Shown: piece by piece, positions 33,601-45,303 of the stretch | Layout: each line of letters begins with the position of its first letter | Position numbering within the stretch: the first letter of the stretch is position 1 | DNA from: Hysterangium stoloniferum | Taxonomy: Eukaryota > Basidiomycota > Agaricomycetes > Hysterangiales > Hysterangiaceae | Assembly: GCA_015178975.1 (NCBI GenBank) | Contig: WHVD01000093.1 | Location: 186,001-250,000, forward strand | DNA: 64,000 nt | Direction of reading: 5' to 3' | Notes under the pieces: model-generated | Told to the model about the DNA's origin: nothing | Database searches by the model: none | Seen by the model: only the letters and a program-made list of their open reading frames with translations | Made by a program: the position numbers and the translations under genes

Positions 33601-34674
33601 CGCCGCTCAAGGCCTCCACGAATCTCATATCAACGGAGAAAGTGAAGCTAAGCGGGAAAGCCAATAAACCGGGTAAAGCCAAGCCTAAGGGGAAAGGGGG
33701 TGAGAAATCCCGAGACATTGCTGACCTTATATGGGAACATCGAGAGCACGCACACGACCTACGAAGGCTCACTAAAGAGTTGGTCGGTCGTGTTCGCTCG
33801 CTACGATATTTCACCGTTGTCCGCGATCTCCAAAAACAGGAACAGCAGAAGGTCCCGCCTGTAGATTGTCCCATTTGCGATCGGAAGTCCCTCCCAATTG
33901 GTGACGTAGGTGTTCTAAGCTCATGTGGACATACGGGTTGCTTGAACTGTGTCATTGCCTGCGCTGAAACGGAGGAGTGTGTGTATCACGCTAGTGGAGA
34001 GTGCATGTCTGCGGCAAGAATTCTAAATGTGGTGAAGGCGGAAACGTTGGGAATCGATGAGGCTGAACGTGATGGCAATGGGAAACATTACGGACGAAAA
34101 CTGGAACAAGTAGTCGAGCTAATCAGGTGCGCTCTCCATTACATTAGTAAATAGCACAACCTAAACGGCCTTCAGGAATCGGATTCCCAAAAATGAACAA
34201 GTCCTGATATTCGTTCAATTCCCTGACTTGATGACGAAAGTCGGCGATGCCCTGACTGCCCATAAGGTCAAGTTCCTCCAGATAAAAGGTTCAGCGAGTA
34301 GCAAAAGCCGAAGTCTTGAGTTGTTCCAGAATTCCAACGCAGAGACTCAACGTGTGCTTCTCTTAAACGTGACTGATGAAAGCGCAAGCGGAGCGTAAGT
34401 TCTCCTTCCGAGTTTTCTTCTACCTATAGCTAACTGCCATTGGCTCTAAAGCAATTTGACATCTGCAAATCATGCGATTTTCCTTTCTCCTTTACTGACG
34501 GCATCGCAAGAAATTTATGACGCTTGTGAAACCCAGGCGATAGGCCGTTTGCGACGATTTGGTCAAAACAAAATGGTTCATATATGGCGCTTTTTGACCA
34601 CCGACACAATCGACACCGAGATCTATCAAATGCGAAGTGGAGACCGAAGAGACGAAACACAGAGACTGATTTGA
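27622..34674 (+). CDS. DNMT5: DNMT5-type DNA cytosine methyltransferase with RING and SNF2 helicase domains
   Basis: DNMT5 enzymes maintain CG methylation on hemimethylated DNA using ATP. Eleven exons join in phase (27622-28115, 28165-28760, 28819-28948, 28998-30453, 30506-31802, 31851-32843, 32903-33003, 33056-33243, 33296-34126, 34176-34394, 34452-34674) to 2,175 residues. N-terminal PIP-like box QTKVTKFF at 13-20. Methyltransferase: motif I-like VATMCSGTESPLLA (about 97), catalytic loop AGTSCVDYSN (Cys188), ENV (229-231), and target-recognition end RPGICPCLTPTMIPYITNRGG. Cys-rich linker near 555 (CDCEG...CQEC...CVKC). SNF2 Walker A DEVGYGKT (about 1168), DEAH-like VIDEYTYL (about 1583), RING CPICDRK...CGHTGCLNC (about 1942), and C-terminal helicase lobe (QAIGRLRRFGQ). 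A low-complexity acidic/basic insert of over 200 residues separates Walker A from the DEAH-like box. I see no chromodomain, unlike the Cryptococcus protein. No damage found. Confidence 0.95.
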
Positions 34675-35221
34675 GTGATGTGAGTGGTGTATAGAGTTGT
34701 AATGTTCAATTACTGTATAGACTTATCCTGTGTATTTCGTTCATCGTAAAACACCTATGGATTAATAAACCCTTTTTTGACTATTTTACGTGGTCATTCC
34801 CTATCGATAAAATTTAACAACCTGAGCGTTCAAGCTCAGCTTCAAGTCCAAATTGGTGGAGAGCGGCTTGGCAACTTGTTATGATTGGAATTCATGGCGG
34901 AGTCCAAAATCTTCGTATTTTGCCGCCGTTTTGAAGTGGGCATATCTCCTTAACTATTGTGATTTAGATCAAGTGTGATATATGAAAATTGATGTATTGT
35001 TGTCTTTCTTGAAGACTGTGGAGCCAAAATTTCTGCTATGTATCTCAACAGATAAAATACATCACAACCTAATGAGCAGGTGCTACAAGACACCTTTTGT
35101 ATGGTATCCAATGATCAGTTTTCTGTGAGAGTACACCAGAGTGATTTCATTATACATATAAATATTCTCATGGAAGGTTTTGCTCTAGATCTCTGTGTTT
35201 TCTATCAGTTCTCTAGATCTC
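34675..35221. other. Downstream intergenic region
   Basis: AT-rich, with no coding signal. It includes the presumed DNMT5 3' UTR (AATAAA-like aattaataaac near 34760). A short match to the LTR-B start lies at about 34878 (tgttatgattggaattc) but does not continue. Confidence 0.5.
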
Positions 35222-36605
35222 TGTAATGTATTCAGGGGATTCTCTTAGATAGCTCAATATATGCTATAGTGTCACAGAGCTTCAACAATAAAACAAGCAA
35301 AGGTCCAGTAATTTAAATACTGATAGATTAATGAGCTGCGCTATTAAGCTTAAACAACTCAAATCAATGCTTATTTTGATTATTGAAAGGTTCAATAGAA
35401 CTGTGTATGACTCTTTTAGCAAATACAAAAACTATTCCTTGAGAATAGGGGCTGGAAGCTGAATATATGTGCAGTAACTTGGCAGAGACTTGATATAAGA
35501 GCTTCGGATTCTTGTATGCTTATTTGTAACTATTAATAGTTATTTAACAAGGTGTTAAATAATTTATTAATAGAGAAAATAATATGTATTGGATTATCTG
35601 AGTGCTTGTACTTGATTAATTCAATAAACTTAGGGCTGGGCCTTGAATAATCTAGTATTGGCAGGGATTTCAGTAAGGATACTTAGATACTTATTAGGTT
35701 TATTATCTAATTAATAAGCCTAAAGGGTAGCTGTGAGGCTGGGGAACTTAGATGATTAGCTAAGTCCAAGAGTTGCTGACAAAGATTCAAGATGCTGCAA
35801 GTGTAGGTGCTTGCAGTGAGTGTATCAGACTAAGGCTATTATTGTCCTTAGGATGATGAGGTAAGCTTCTGTACTGTACTGTAAAATGTGTGTGTGATAA
35901 GATTGGTTTTATTGGAAACTTGGCCCTCCTTATATACATTTTGATAACTCAATGATTAGCTAACTATTTAGTTTATGAGGTCATTAGTGAGATCATAATG
36001 ACCTCATATTCTACTCATTATTTACCCTTTGTCTATCATGTGATTCTCTTCTCTGAGACAAGGGTTGTAACCTCTTGCTTGAACATGAAGGTTCAAGGCC
36101 GCAGTCCCGGGATGGAAGCAAACGATGAGTCGGCGGAACCTAATAATGACTCAGGTAGTCACGTTTGTGACTTGTGTGACATCCCGACACCGGACTGTGA
36201 CTTGTGTGACATCTTGTAATTGTCACCTGCTGACAAATCATTCCCTCAATCCCAAATTTGAAGCGCCGGGCACAAATGATGACATAATGTGTTCCTGTGC
36301 TTCCACTGGAGGCTTATCTGATAAGTCACATGACTCCAAAAATGTGCAAACTAGGCTGCAGCAAGGTGCCGAAAGGTAATAACTAAGTAAATAAAATATA
36401 AATAATTAGTTAAAAATTATAATAAATTAACTAAGATATAATAGCATAATATGAGTTCATATATGCTATTATTATGCAAAGTTAAAAGGAATAGAGCCTA
36501 TATTTCACAATAAAAAATATAATAAAAATACAATAAATTCGAGAAAATATTAATAAATTCAAAGAAAATTAAGAGAAAATTATGAGATAAAGCTGATACC
36601 TCACA
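35222..36605 (+). repeat. Solo LTR-G copy 1
   Basis: A 1,384-bp element, TGTAATGTATTC...ATACCTCACA, with ATCTC duplications (35217-35221, 36606-36610). It is the same family, inverted, as 48035-49448. It contains a direct repeat of TGTGACTTGTGTGACATC (about 36160-36210). No coding signal. Confidence 0.85.
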
Positions 36606-36884
36606 ATCTCTGTATTTTCTATTAGTTCTCCTACACCTTCCATCAATGTACATATAGGCAGTGGTTCTTTGGAAATTACATCCAATTATGATTATGAGAG
36701 GCACTAGAAAGACTATCAGAGGTTTCAGAGGCCCTCTGACCCAAAGGTCAGTAGTGACTCCCCTATAACCTGTTAAAAGCTGGTAGCCAACATTGCGTGT
36801 GGGCCAACTAGACATTAAGTAATTCTTATCCCTCTTAATGCCAAATACAAGTTATTTTGCCACCTATTTTTGGGCTTCAAACTA

Positions 36885-36975
36885 TTGGTATAGGTGGGGA
36901 TTGAACTCACGACCAAGTGGGGTCTTCAGAGTATCGGAGTTTACTTTATGTTGGAAACCACAAAGCCAACGTTGG
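36885..36975 (-). repeat. tRNA-like / SINE-type Pol III promoter unit
   Basis: On the minus strand an A-box-like TGGCTTTGTGGT (36968-36957) is followed about 50 bp later by a B-box-like GAGTTCAATCCCC (36909-36897) within a T-arm-like GTGAG...CCCAC hairpin. The spacing suits a tRNA or tRNA-derived SINE. A full cloverleaf with an acceptor stem is not evident, so a SINE or tRNA relic is more likely than a working tRNA gene. A second A-box-like TGGCTTAGTGGT lies on the plus strand at 36973-36984. Confidence 0.4.
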
Positions 36976-37298
36976 CTTAGTGGTTTCCAACACCAGCAGC
37001 CACTCAAAAATGGCACCCTAAACTACATCCAATTTTCAAGGATGCTGCCACAAAAAACTTGCAAAATCAACAGGATGACTGTGATATACAGTGGCTTCCA
37101 AAACTGTCCCAATGTTTTGGTAATTCTCAATAAATGCTTTATAACCTACCAAATAAATTTTCTAAAATAGTGACATTATTTCTCACATATACCTTAGCAT
37201 ACTAGCTTTGATATACCCAAATATTACATAATATAGATGGATATTGGTGTCACAGTGAATATTTAAAAATGACCAATCATTGGGACAGTTTTGCAACC

Positions 37299-38087
37299 TG
37301 TCACAAACGTACAAGCTCAAATTTCAATAATATTCAATATTACATTTCTTCAACATTCCTTTGACTTTCCAACTCAACTTCCAACTTGACTATTCTTCAA
37401 CAATATCTTCGACAATATTGAATATCTTCGACAATATTGAATATCTTCGACAATATTGAATATCTTCGACAATATTGAATATCTTCGACAATATTGAATA
37501 TCTTCGACAATATTGAATATCTTCGACAATATTGAATATCTTCGACAATATTGAATATCTTCGACAATATTGAATATCTTCGACAATATTGAATATCTTC
37601 GACAATATTGAATATCTTCGACAATATTGAATATCTTCGACAATATTGAATATCTTCGACAATATTGAATATCTTCGACAATATTGAATATCTTCGACAA
37701 TATTGAATATCTTCGACAATATTGAATATCTTCGACAATATTGAATATCTTCAACTTGTCTCAGGTTGACATCATTGATGATTTCACTTTGATATCATAT
37801 TTCATCATAGATAAATGATATATAGTATATAAGGGCAATGATAGGAACGAAGGAAGAGTCAGAAAACCTGTATTATATTATATTATTTACTGTATTATAT
37901 AATCGTCGAACTTTTTCTGAGCCTTTCTTCAACTTAATTATTTGTGAGCCTCTGTGTCCTATCTTTGCCTCACGCTTTATCAACAGGACGAATTAATACT
38001 TCGTCAAATGAGGCATCTTTATTCGATATTGTTGAATATTCTTCGATTGTTTATTCAACTTTATTGAGTAAAATTTGATTTGTGACA
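37299..38087 (+). repeat. Solo LTR-A copy 4 with internal tandem expansion
   Basis: TGTCACAAAC...TTTGTGACA with CAACC duplications at 37294-37298 and 38088-38092. It is about 310 bp longer than other LTR-A copies because of a 19-bp tandem array. Confidence 0.93.
37399..37750. repeat. 19-bp tandem array in LTR-A copy 4
   Basis: About 18 near-identical units of AATATCTTCGACAATATTG. The unit contains the palindrome CAATATTG. Other LTR-A copies have only one or two partial units at this place. The open frames over it in three phases are repeat artefacts. Confidence 0.97.
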
Positions 38088-38121
38088 CAACCACCCTTTT
38101 TGAATCAGATATCTTGTTATT

Positions 38122-39123
38122 CTAGTACTTTGTATGGCCTCCCTTAGGCTTTATTACAGCATCAAGTCTTCTGGGCATATTTTCAATCAGTTTCTGACAC
38201 TTCTGAGGCTCAATCTTTGCCCATTCCACTTCCACCCTCTCCTATAACTCCTAAACCCCCTTTAATGGTGAAGGATATTTCTGGAGCTGTTTCTTCAGGT
38301 GGATCAAAGATGTTCTATGGGATTCAGGTCAGAAGACTGTGCTGTCCAGTCTAACACCTGAATATGATTTTCAAAAAACCATTTTTGTGCCATCTTGGAT
38401 ATGTGTTTGCTGGAAAATGGCCTCATCTGCTGGAATATCCAAATCTTCAATGCTCTGGGACAAATGCTGAGCCAGGATCTCCACATATTGTGCAGAATCA
38501 ATTCTTCCTTCAAACTCTGCAACCATTCCCACTCCATTCCAACCCATACAGCCCTACACCATGATATCTCCACCTCCATACTTGACTGTAAGTTGGGTTG
38601 TCCTATCAGAAAGTGGTTCTCCAGCTTTCTTCAACACATATTGATGTCCATCTGACCCAATTTTATTGATATTGGTCTCATCAGACCACAAGACCCTTTT
38701 CTGATCATCCACAGTCCAGTTTTGGTACTTGAGGGCAAAGCTTAACCTGGCCTTTCTATGTTGAGCCTTAAGCAAAGGTCTTTTTGCATTGACTACAGCT
38801 TTGAAACCATGCTGTTTCAAGGTCCTTCTGACTATTTTGGGTGAGACATGATATTTTTTGATGGAATTAATGTAGTGTGTGGCCTGGACAGCATTATCTA
38901 GTTTGCCAGAGGTGATTTGATATATGATCCTCCTTTGGTCAGTAGGAGAAAGCTTGGATGGACATCCTCCTTTCAGGTTTTCTTTGTCTATCTCTATCTC
39001 CTGAGCAATTCTACTGATAGTAGCTTTGCTAAGACCTGTTGTAGAGGCTACATTCCTATTGGAGAGTCCATTTTGTAGGAGGGAGATGGCTTGTTCTCTT
39101 TTGAGAGGGGAAATAGCTTTCAT
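38122..39123 (-). pseudogene. Tc1-like transposase of Tc1-2, degenerate
   Basis: Starts MKAISPLKREQAISLL, matching the start of the Tc1-1 protein, and ends GGHTKY. It has an N-terminal helix-turn-helix (NVASTTGLSKATISRIAQE), first Asp in LWSDETN, and Glu in SSDLNPIEHL. The stretch that should hold the second Asp (QDNDPKHT in Tc1-1) is replaced by MRPFSSKHI. A stop follows GGDIMV at about 38554, and further frame changes occur near 38300. The enzyme cannot be active. Confidence 0.85.
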
Positions 39124-39556
39124 GATAAGAATGATAGTTAAAATGTGATGTTTCATGTCACATATTAATTAGAACATCAAATAGATGTCACGTGAATTTT
39201 CCTGTAATTTTCCTGGCCCTCTAGAATATAATATGATATAATGAAATGTGTGAAAAGAGAGGGTTGCAAAACTGTCCCAATGATTGGTCATTTTTAAATA
39301 TTTACTGTGACACCAATATCCATCTATATTATGTAATATTTGGGCTAGTATGCTAATATATATGTGAGAATAATTTCACTATTTTACAAAATTTATTTGG
39401 TAGGTTATAAAGCATTTATTGAGAATTACCAAAACATTGGGATAGTTTTGGAAGCCACTGTAGATGAGATGTGTGTTTCAAATGACCTTTTGGAGATGAA
39501 AAAGGGTTCTTCTGCCATCCATAATATATAAAACAGGAGACAGGTTTTTGAGCAGC

Positions 39557-39985
39557 TGTCACAACCATTATATGTCACATATTGTCACAAACATTCAAAG
39601 GTAACTTTCGACAACTCTTCGACCTATCGAATTCAACTCGACAAACTGAACATTATTTGACACCATCGAATCTCTTTTGACTTGTCTCATTTCGACGTCA
39701 TATATGATTTCATAATTAGTTCATAACATAGTCATAATGATACGACGAAAAGCATAAAAGAGCTACAAAAGGAATGAGGGAATTCAGTCGAAATATCTGT
39801 ATATTAGTGATATTAGTAATCTATCTTGTTGTAACTTCTTCGACAAATACTTCCATGAGTTCTCGCAACTGGTAATAGCCTCTTACTTCATCGACAGGGT
39901 GAATATATACTTCGTCAAACAAGGCTTTCGAGTTCGATTAATAGAATATTATTTGACTTTTTCAAAGAATAATCGATTCATGACA
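39557..39985 (+). repeat. Solo LTR-E copy 2
   Basis: A 429-bp LTR with GCAGC duplications (39552-39556, 39986-39990). Confidence 0.92.
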
Positions 39986-39990
39986 GCAGC

Positions 39991-41520
39991 ATCTGGCACT
40001 ACCAGTAAGTAACTTAATATCTCCTACCACTCTTGCACTTTTATTTATTTATAGCTCATATGCAAGGCTATCACAAGAATAACACAGTCACAAGGGATAT
40101 TAGAGAAGATTATTTGGCTGAAGGTATTTTTTTATGATTTACTATATTCTTGATATTTCAGCTAATGCTGTAGTTCTTAAATACAGGCACAAGTGACTAG
40201 GGTCAAGAATATGATGAAGATGAAAATGAGGGTCAGAATATGGTGTTGGCTGGACAAGTTAAGAATATATTTGAGATCCAATTTGAGATTTCATATGGAG
40301 CTGCTTGTTAAGATCTAAGCTAAAAAGGGGAAGAGAGGCTCTAAGTCAGGGGGTCTAATGATTGGAAATGAACTAATTGGGGGGTTGTTCCTTTGTGAAG
40401 TAACATGTCATGTTCTCAAGCGATAGCACTACTCCTTTGCTTAGACCTCTCTCAATAGAGAGTATTTACAGATTGAAAACTTCGTCATTCAAATTCAGAC
40501 ACATCTACCCTGTTTATGGCCATCTAAATTTTTGAATTATACTTACTTGACTTCAACTGGGACTTGGCACAGATTCAAATCTGGGCTGCCTGATGATAGA
40601 GATCATACTAGTCAGGAGGTCTGACTCTATAATTGTAGTGGAGCTTGGCTTCAACTTACATATGTGTTACACCCTCATACAAACTGTTAGGATGCTCCAG
40701 TATTTCAAATAGAGCAAACAGTATGATAGAGATGAAGTTCAGCACTTAGCTCAATTGACCAGAGGGCCAAAAATACTAAGAGTCATATATGTAGTAAGAG
40801 TTTGTGGCTTGCTGAGAACATCTTTGGGTGTAGTGAGAAGGGGAGAACAAGACTGGGAACTAGTAGAGGGTAATCTAAGTCAATTTTCAAACTAAAGAAC
40901 TGTAGTATACATGAAGAGGTTTATACTATGACCAGATGGATGACCAGATGGCCAATCAAGGAAGCAAAGAGTGAAATGGATCATGAGAAATTGATGACAA
41001 GGTGTGGAGACTAAATGTAATATACTAAACAATATTAAAGGTCTGAGGTGGCAAGTGAGATGTGTAAACAGAGATGGTGACAAGGGAGGGAATGAAATAG
41101 AGATGGAATGGAAACTAAAAGGGTAAGACTATACATAATAAAACAAGCGTTGGGGACACTGTGAGTAGTGATACAGTGAGTGGGGGTTCCAAACAGTGAA
41201 ATGACAAAGGATATTAAGTACAAAACAAGTAGTGGGGGTCCAAAATGATGGGGGATCCTAACACTGCTACATGTGTGAAGGGTATGCTTTTACCACAGTT
41301 TCATTGCAGTAAAATACTCCTTTTATTTTATTTATATTTTACACATTTTATTTATATTTTTCTATCCTTTATATTCTTCGAATATTGTACCATTTCATTA
41401 GCTCAAAGCTCTGTGTATACTTGTGGGTGCACTCGGCACCAGACAAACAGACATACTTTTACCCAAGCACCACCACTCGTAAGACACAAACTAGGTCTAC
41501 AGTGAGCAGTGATCAGGATA
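39991..41520 (+). pseudogene. Unrecognised gene remnant, interrupted by LTR-D copy 2
   Basis: Removing LTR-D copy 2 and one CTGCT duplication joins a reading FEISYGAA to TCVKGMLLPQFHC. Intron-like boundaries (gtaagt near 40001, tttatag near 40060, cattgcag near 41309, tttcattag near 41400) and a further segment KALCILVGALGTRQTDILLPK (41406-41468) suggest a spliced gene. Stops in the first part indicate decay. I do not recognise the family. Confidence 0.35.
40306..41263 (-). repeat. Solo LTR-D copy 2
   Basis: TGTTAAGATC...ATCCTAACA with CTGCT duplications (40301-40305, 41264-41268). It has about 215 bp (around 40386-40595) not present in LTR-D copy 1. It carries a variant of the shared LTR module at 40641-40676. 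Confidence 0.88.
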
Positions 41521-42113
41521 ATGTGTCAGCTACCACATAGATAGCATTATCTGAGCTAACGAACACTTCTGGCCTCAAACTATAACAGTCAAGGCCTCCA
41601 CTCAAATCATTCTTCTTCCTCTTCTACTTATTTCTTCATATATAGAATGGTCAGAACTTCCACCACTCTTCACACAAGGACTCCTGTGATCCCTATGGCA
41701 CCCAAATCATTCTTCCTCCCCTTCTATTCATTTCTTCGTATATAGAATGGTCAGAACTTCCACCACTCTTCACAACATGCAACCTCAGAATAAACTCAGA
41801 TGTGTGATACACAGACTTTCTGGTTGACTTAGCAGATTCTATGGGTTTGAAGGTTTCCAACCTTCAGCTAGGATACATTTTCTCTTTCTTGCCAAAGCCC
41901 TCTAAACCTAAACCCCATTAAGATTTAAGGGCTAAAGACAAGGGGGAAGTGATGTCAGAGGGCTGACAGGTATTTTGTACTTAACCAGAAGGTCCAGTTC
42001 TACAAAACAAGTGGAGCTTAGCTTCAAATTATGTGTTGCACCCTCACACAAACTGTTGGGGTGCTCTGGTATTTCAGGAAGAGCAAGTAGTACAATTTGG
42101 GACTGAGGCTAAA
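41521..42113. other. Degenerate retroelement-like sequence with a tandem duplication
   Basis: Two copies of about 105 bp (around 41610-41700 and 41706-41780) share catatatagaatggtcagaac. A segment tactcctgtgatccctat recalls the Gypsy protease-RT linker. 41970-42112 is an LTR-D-like tail matching 12926-13097. No gene. Confidence 0.4.
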
Positions 42114-42903
42114 TGTTACGACTGGAAATCCTGCCGGACTCCGGGCACTAACTTATATGCACCTGTACCCTGCACACACTAATTACATATCAGTCACTGG
42201 AATACCCACTGGACTCCACTCCTGTCTACCTCTGACCCTGTCCCATGCCCCAGTCACCTGACTCTGCTTGGAAAACCCGACAGCTCTCTAACTGAGCCCC
42301 ATTCCTGTTATGGTCAAATGACCTGTCATGATTTGGACTCTGCTCCACTCCGTCCCATTCCTAACACCAAGTTTGGTGTTTACTTATCTCGTTTCATGTT
42401 TGCTAGTTTAGTTTTCATTATTACTGGATTTGGTATGTTATACATTCCACAGTCTATATAGTCTGGCAGATGTTGTACATACAATTCAGTCAGAAAATCA
42501 GCTTAGATTCTCCCCAGTAATCTCAAGTATATTTTCTGCCCCAAACTCCTCTTTGAAACACACCACTTTACCTCGTTGGAGCCCACAGGCTCTGACCCAT
42601 CTACCACTCAACCTCCGACTTATCTATCTCGACTCCCCAACCTCTTGACCCATGAACCCCACCCAGACTCCCTGGGATTCCCGTTTACCCATTTGAAATT
42701 GGACAAGACGATCTCACGAGGGTGCAGCCTATAAGCTGAAGCCATGTCCTACCGGCTTTCCTGCAGGTTTCTCAGGAAGCCCTCCATGTATGTATGTACC
42801 CTTAACAGTATTTTCTGACTAAGACTTGCAGATTGTTCAATATGCCACCAAGAAGAAAAGCACACACACAGGCATCATTACCTGGACTGTCGACTCTTCA
42901 TTG
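42114..42903 (+). repeat. LTR-B copy 5 plus truncated gag start (Gypsy-3 fragment)
   Basis: An LTR of about 690 bp (42114-42807) is followed by a leader and gag start (MPPRRKAHTQASLPG, 42841 on) almost identical to Gypsy-1, cut off at about 42903. It is a 5' fragment of a chromovirus, plus strand. Confidence 0.8.
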
Positions 42904-42953
42904 GACCTAACACCTCATATCCAGCTTTGTGATCTTAAAGCAAAGCTAGATGA

Positions 42954-43582
42954 TGTTAAGCTCTGGACTTATGGATAGGTCTCCAAGGGAAACCTGCAGA
43001 TAATACAGGTGGCTGGTAGGACTTAGTTTCAGTTTATGTGCTATGCCATCGCATGATTGTTATCTCCAACTTCAGACAGGGGAAAATGGGAATACTGGGA
43101 GATCCAGGAATATGCAAGGTTGGAGGTGGGAGACCTGGGGGTTCTGAGAATATGCTATGTCAAGTCAGAACACCTGCAGGCTCTGGGAGTATACTGGTAC
43201 TGGGTTCTTAGAGTGAGAGATAAAATACTAGGTGTGCTAAGTTGATTTCCTGATCAGATTGTAAGTGCATGTTTAACTAGACTATATATAGAGCTAGAGA
43301 TTATTGTACTACAAATCTGGTGAGACAAAAGACAAAATGGGTGAACAAGAAAAGACTGGGCATACCATACTAGGGACAAGGGTCAAGACAGAATGGGAAC
43401 AAACACAGAAGGCATAATAAACCAGATGTCAAATGGGTTCAGGGGTGGATCAGGACAAAAATCTTCAAGTGTCTAAGATTCCAGAATATCCAGGTGGAGC
43501 CTGGTTGGTGAGTCATACTGTAAAGGAGAGTGAAGTGCTTATAGGATGGGTCCAGGACCTGGTGGGTTTTCTGGTCCTAACA
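42954..43582 (-). repeat. LTR-J, 3' LTR of Gypsy-2
   Basis: On plus, TGTTAAGCTC...GTCCTAACA, 629 bp, followed by gtacccttcctttaagg, the reverse complement of a polypurine tract. It carries a variant of the shared module (ttagtttcagtttatgtgctatgcc, about 43022-43046). The family differs from LTR-B and LTR-D. Confidence 0.72.
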
Positions 43583-43728
43583 GTACCCTTCCTTTAAGGC
43601 TGATTTCCCAAGATGCCTAGTTACAATTATGTGTCAAGATGTCAGGTGATCTGGAAGTATGGTTCAAAACATGGGGAACCTATAAAAAACTCAAAATAAT
43701 AAAATCTCTCTTTTCTCAAACCACCATC

Positions 43729-44425
43729 ATGGGTCCAAAACTAACACCTAGATGCCTGACCACTGGACCACTCCTCAAAATACTCCTGTGGGGCCCAGCA
43801 CTTGGGCCCCTCTTGCTGCTGCTCAAATTCTTGAGTGGCATGAAGAGCAGAGGCAGCAATGCAAGGAGGCCAAAAGGACAGCAAGGGAAGAGGAGGAGGA
43901 GCTTGAGAGAGAGTATCAAGCAGCAGTGGCCACAGAGATAGAGGAGGAGTGGAAAAAATAGGAGGAGCAGGAGGCTGTTAAGAAAGCAGTGGAGGAAAAG
44001 GCAGAGGCCAAACAGGTTGTGACAGAGCATTCCCAGATGCCCAGAATATCCACAGGAAAGGTAAGTTTATATATATATGTATTTGAAGATTCTTTTAACT
44101 CCAAATTTAGTGCAAGGTGGCTGAGGCAGAGTCTGAGTCCAAGGTGGAGCCTGAGACTCCACAAGCAAAGGTAAGTGATGGATTCTAGGGACTTTTGGTA
44201 CTGACAGGGTTCTCACAGAGAACCAGGAAGGCACCTCCAGTCTGCCTGGAGACTAAAAATGACCTGCAGTGCTCTGGTTATGCAGACCAGAATGTGGAGT
44301 GCTTTCAAAAGGCCGGTCAAGGCCTGGGGTATTGGCCATGTTTATCCCTCAAGGCTAAATACTCATTGATGCAAGAGGCTGCAGGAACTGGTAACCAGGA
44401 GTTCAGAAGGGCCATGAGAGGCTAG
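43729..44425 (+). pseudogene. Retroelement antisense accessory gene, copy 3 (cysteine cluster degraded)
   Basis: Three exons (43729-44060, 44111-44170, 44219-44425) with introns of 50 and 48 bp at the same positions as copy 2. Exon 1 starts MGPK; a frame change follows, then a coiled coil (EWHEEQRQQCKEAKRTAREEE; LEREYQAAVATEIEEEW) with a TAG at 43959. Exon 2 is acidic (VAEAESESKVEPETP). Exon 3 reads CSGYADQNVEC, nine residues, YWPCLSLKAKY: the CX2CX6CX9CX2CX6C framework with cysteines 2, 4 and 6 changed to tyrosine (TGY to TAY, G-to-A). It is antisense to Gypsy-2 between the chromodomain and the 3' LTR. The present copy cannot form the cluster. Confidence 0.75.
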
Positions 44426-44532
44426 GTGCCCTAGAAGAGGTCCTGGGATGATAGCAGTGGGCATAGCTGCCCAAAACACCTTGTTGGAGGGGAACTGGGT
44501 GTAAAAGGCCATTGTGGGAAATCTCTGGGAAC

Positions 44533-44963
44533 TGTCACAAATTGATTATTCTTCAATAAAGTCGAATAATATTCTACTAATCGAACTCAAAAGCCTTGTT
44601 CGACGAAGTATATATTCGCCCTGTTGATGAAGTAAGAGGCTGTTACCAGTCGCAAGAACTCACAGAAGTATTTGTTGAAGAAGTTACAACAAGATAGATT
44701 ACTAATATCACTAATATACAGATATTTCAACTGACTTCCCTTGCTCCTTTCATAGCCCTTTTATGCTTTTCTTCGTATCATTATGACTATGTTATGAACT
44801 AATTATGAAATCATACATGACATCAAAATGAGACATGTTGAAAGAGATTTGATGTTGTCGAATAATGTTCAGGTTTGTCGAGTCGAATTCGATGCGTCGA
44901 AGTGTTGTCAAATATTACCTTTGATTGTTTGTGACAGTTTTGTGACTTGTGACAGTTGTGACA
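44533..44963 (-). repeat. Solo LTR-E copy 3
   Basis: A 431-bp inverted LTR with GGAAC duplications (44528-44532, 44964-44968), between the accessory gene and the pol end of Gypsy-2. Confidence 0.92.
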
Positions 44964-45303
44964 GGAACTCCATGGAGAGTTCCAGGAGTTCCTGGACAAC
45001 TACTCATGGGTTGTCCAGGACATGGATGGTACCTATGAGGTGTCAGAGAGTGAGAAGCCAAGGAAATACAAGAGTTAATGAAGGAGAGAAAAGAAGAGGG
45101 TGCCAAGCCTGCTATAATAGAAGTAGATTAAATATAATAATAGTTTTTTAATTCAAAGTTTAAAAAGAAATGAGAAACCTGCAGGAAACCTGCTTAAAGC
45201 AGAATTAAAGACAAGTCAAAAATCTGTAAGGGAAAGAGAGACATAGGGCAACAGGGAAAGATGATATGAATCCAAAACAGGTATGGAGTCCACATGTATT
45301 GTA

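Larger units (their letters stand above)
37089..39460 (-). mobile_element. Tc1-like DNA transposon (Tc1-2), interrupted by a solo LTR
   Basis: Begins CAGTGGCTTCCAAAACTG and ends with its reverse complement, between TA dinucleotides (37087-37088, 39461-39462). Long arms of about 200 bp, with an inner inverted tip copy (cattgggacagttttgcaacc), repeat the design of Tc1-1 although the sequences differ. An LTR-A solo copy (37299-38087) is inserted at the inner end of the left arm. The transposase reads on the minus strand. Confidence 0.88.

Noticed and set aside
36998-37086. Working tRNA gene near the A- and B-box motifs
   Set aside because: No acceptor stem or complete cloverleaf could be drawn; kept only as a SINE-like candidate.
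37374-37754. Regular direct repeats resembling a CRISPR array, and three overlapping frames
   Set aside because: There are no spacers (units are back to back), it lies inside a fungal LTR, and the frames exist only because a 19-bp unit cycles through all phases.
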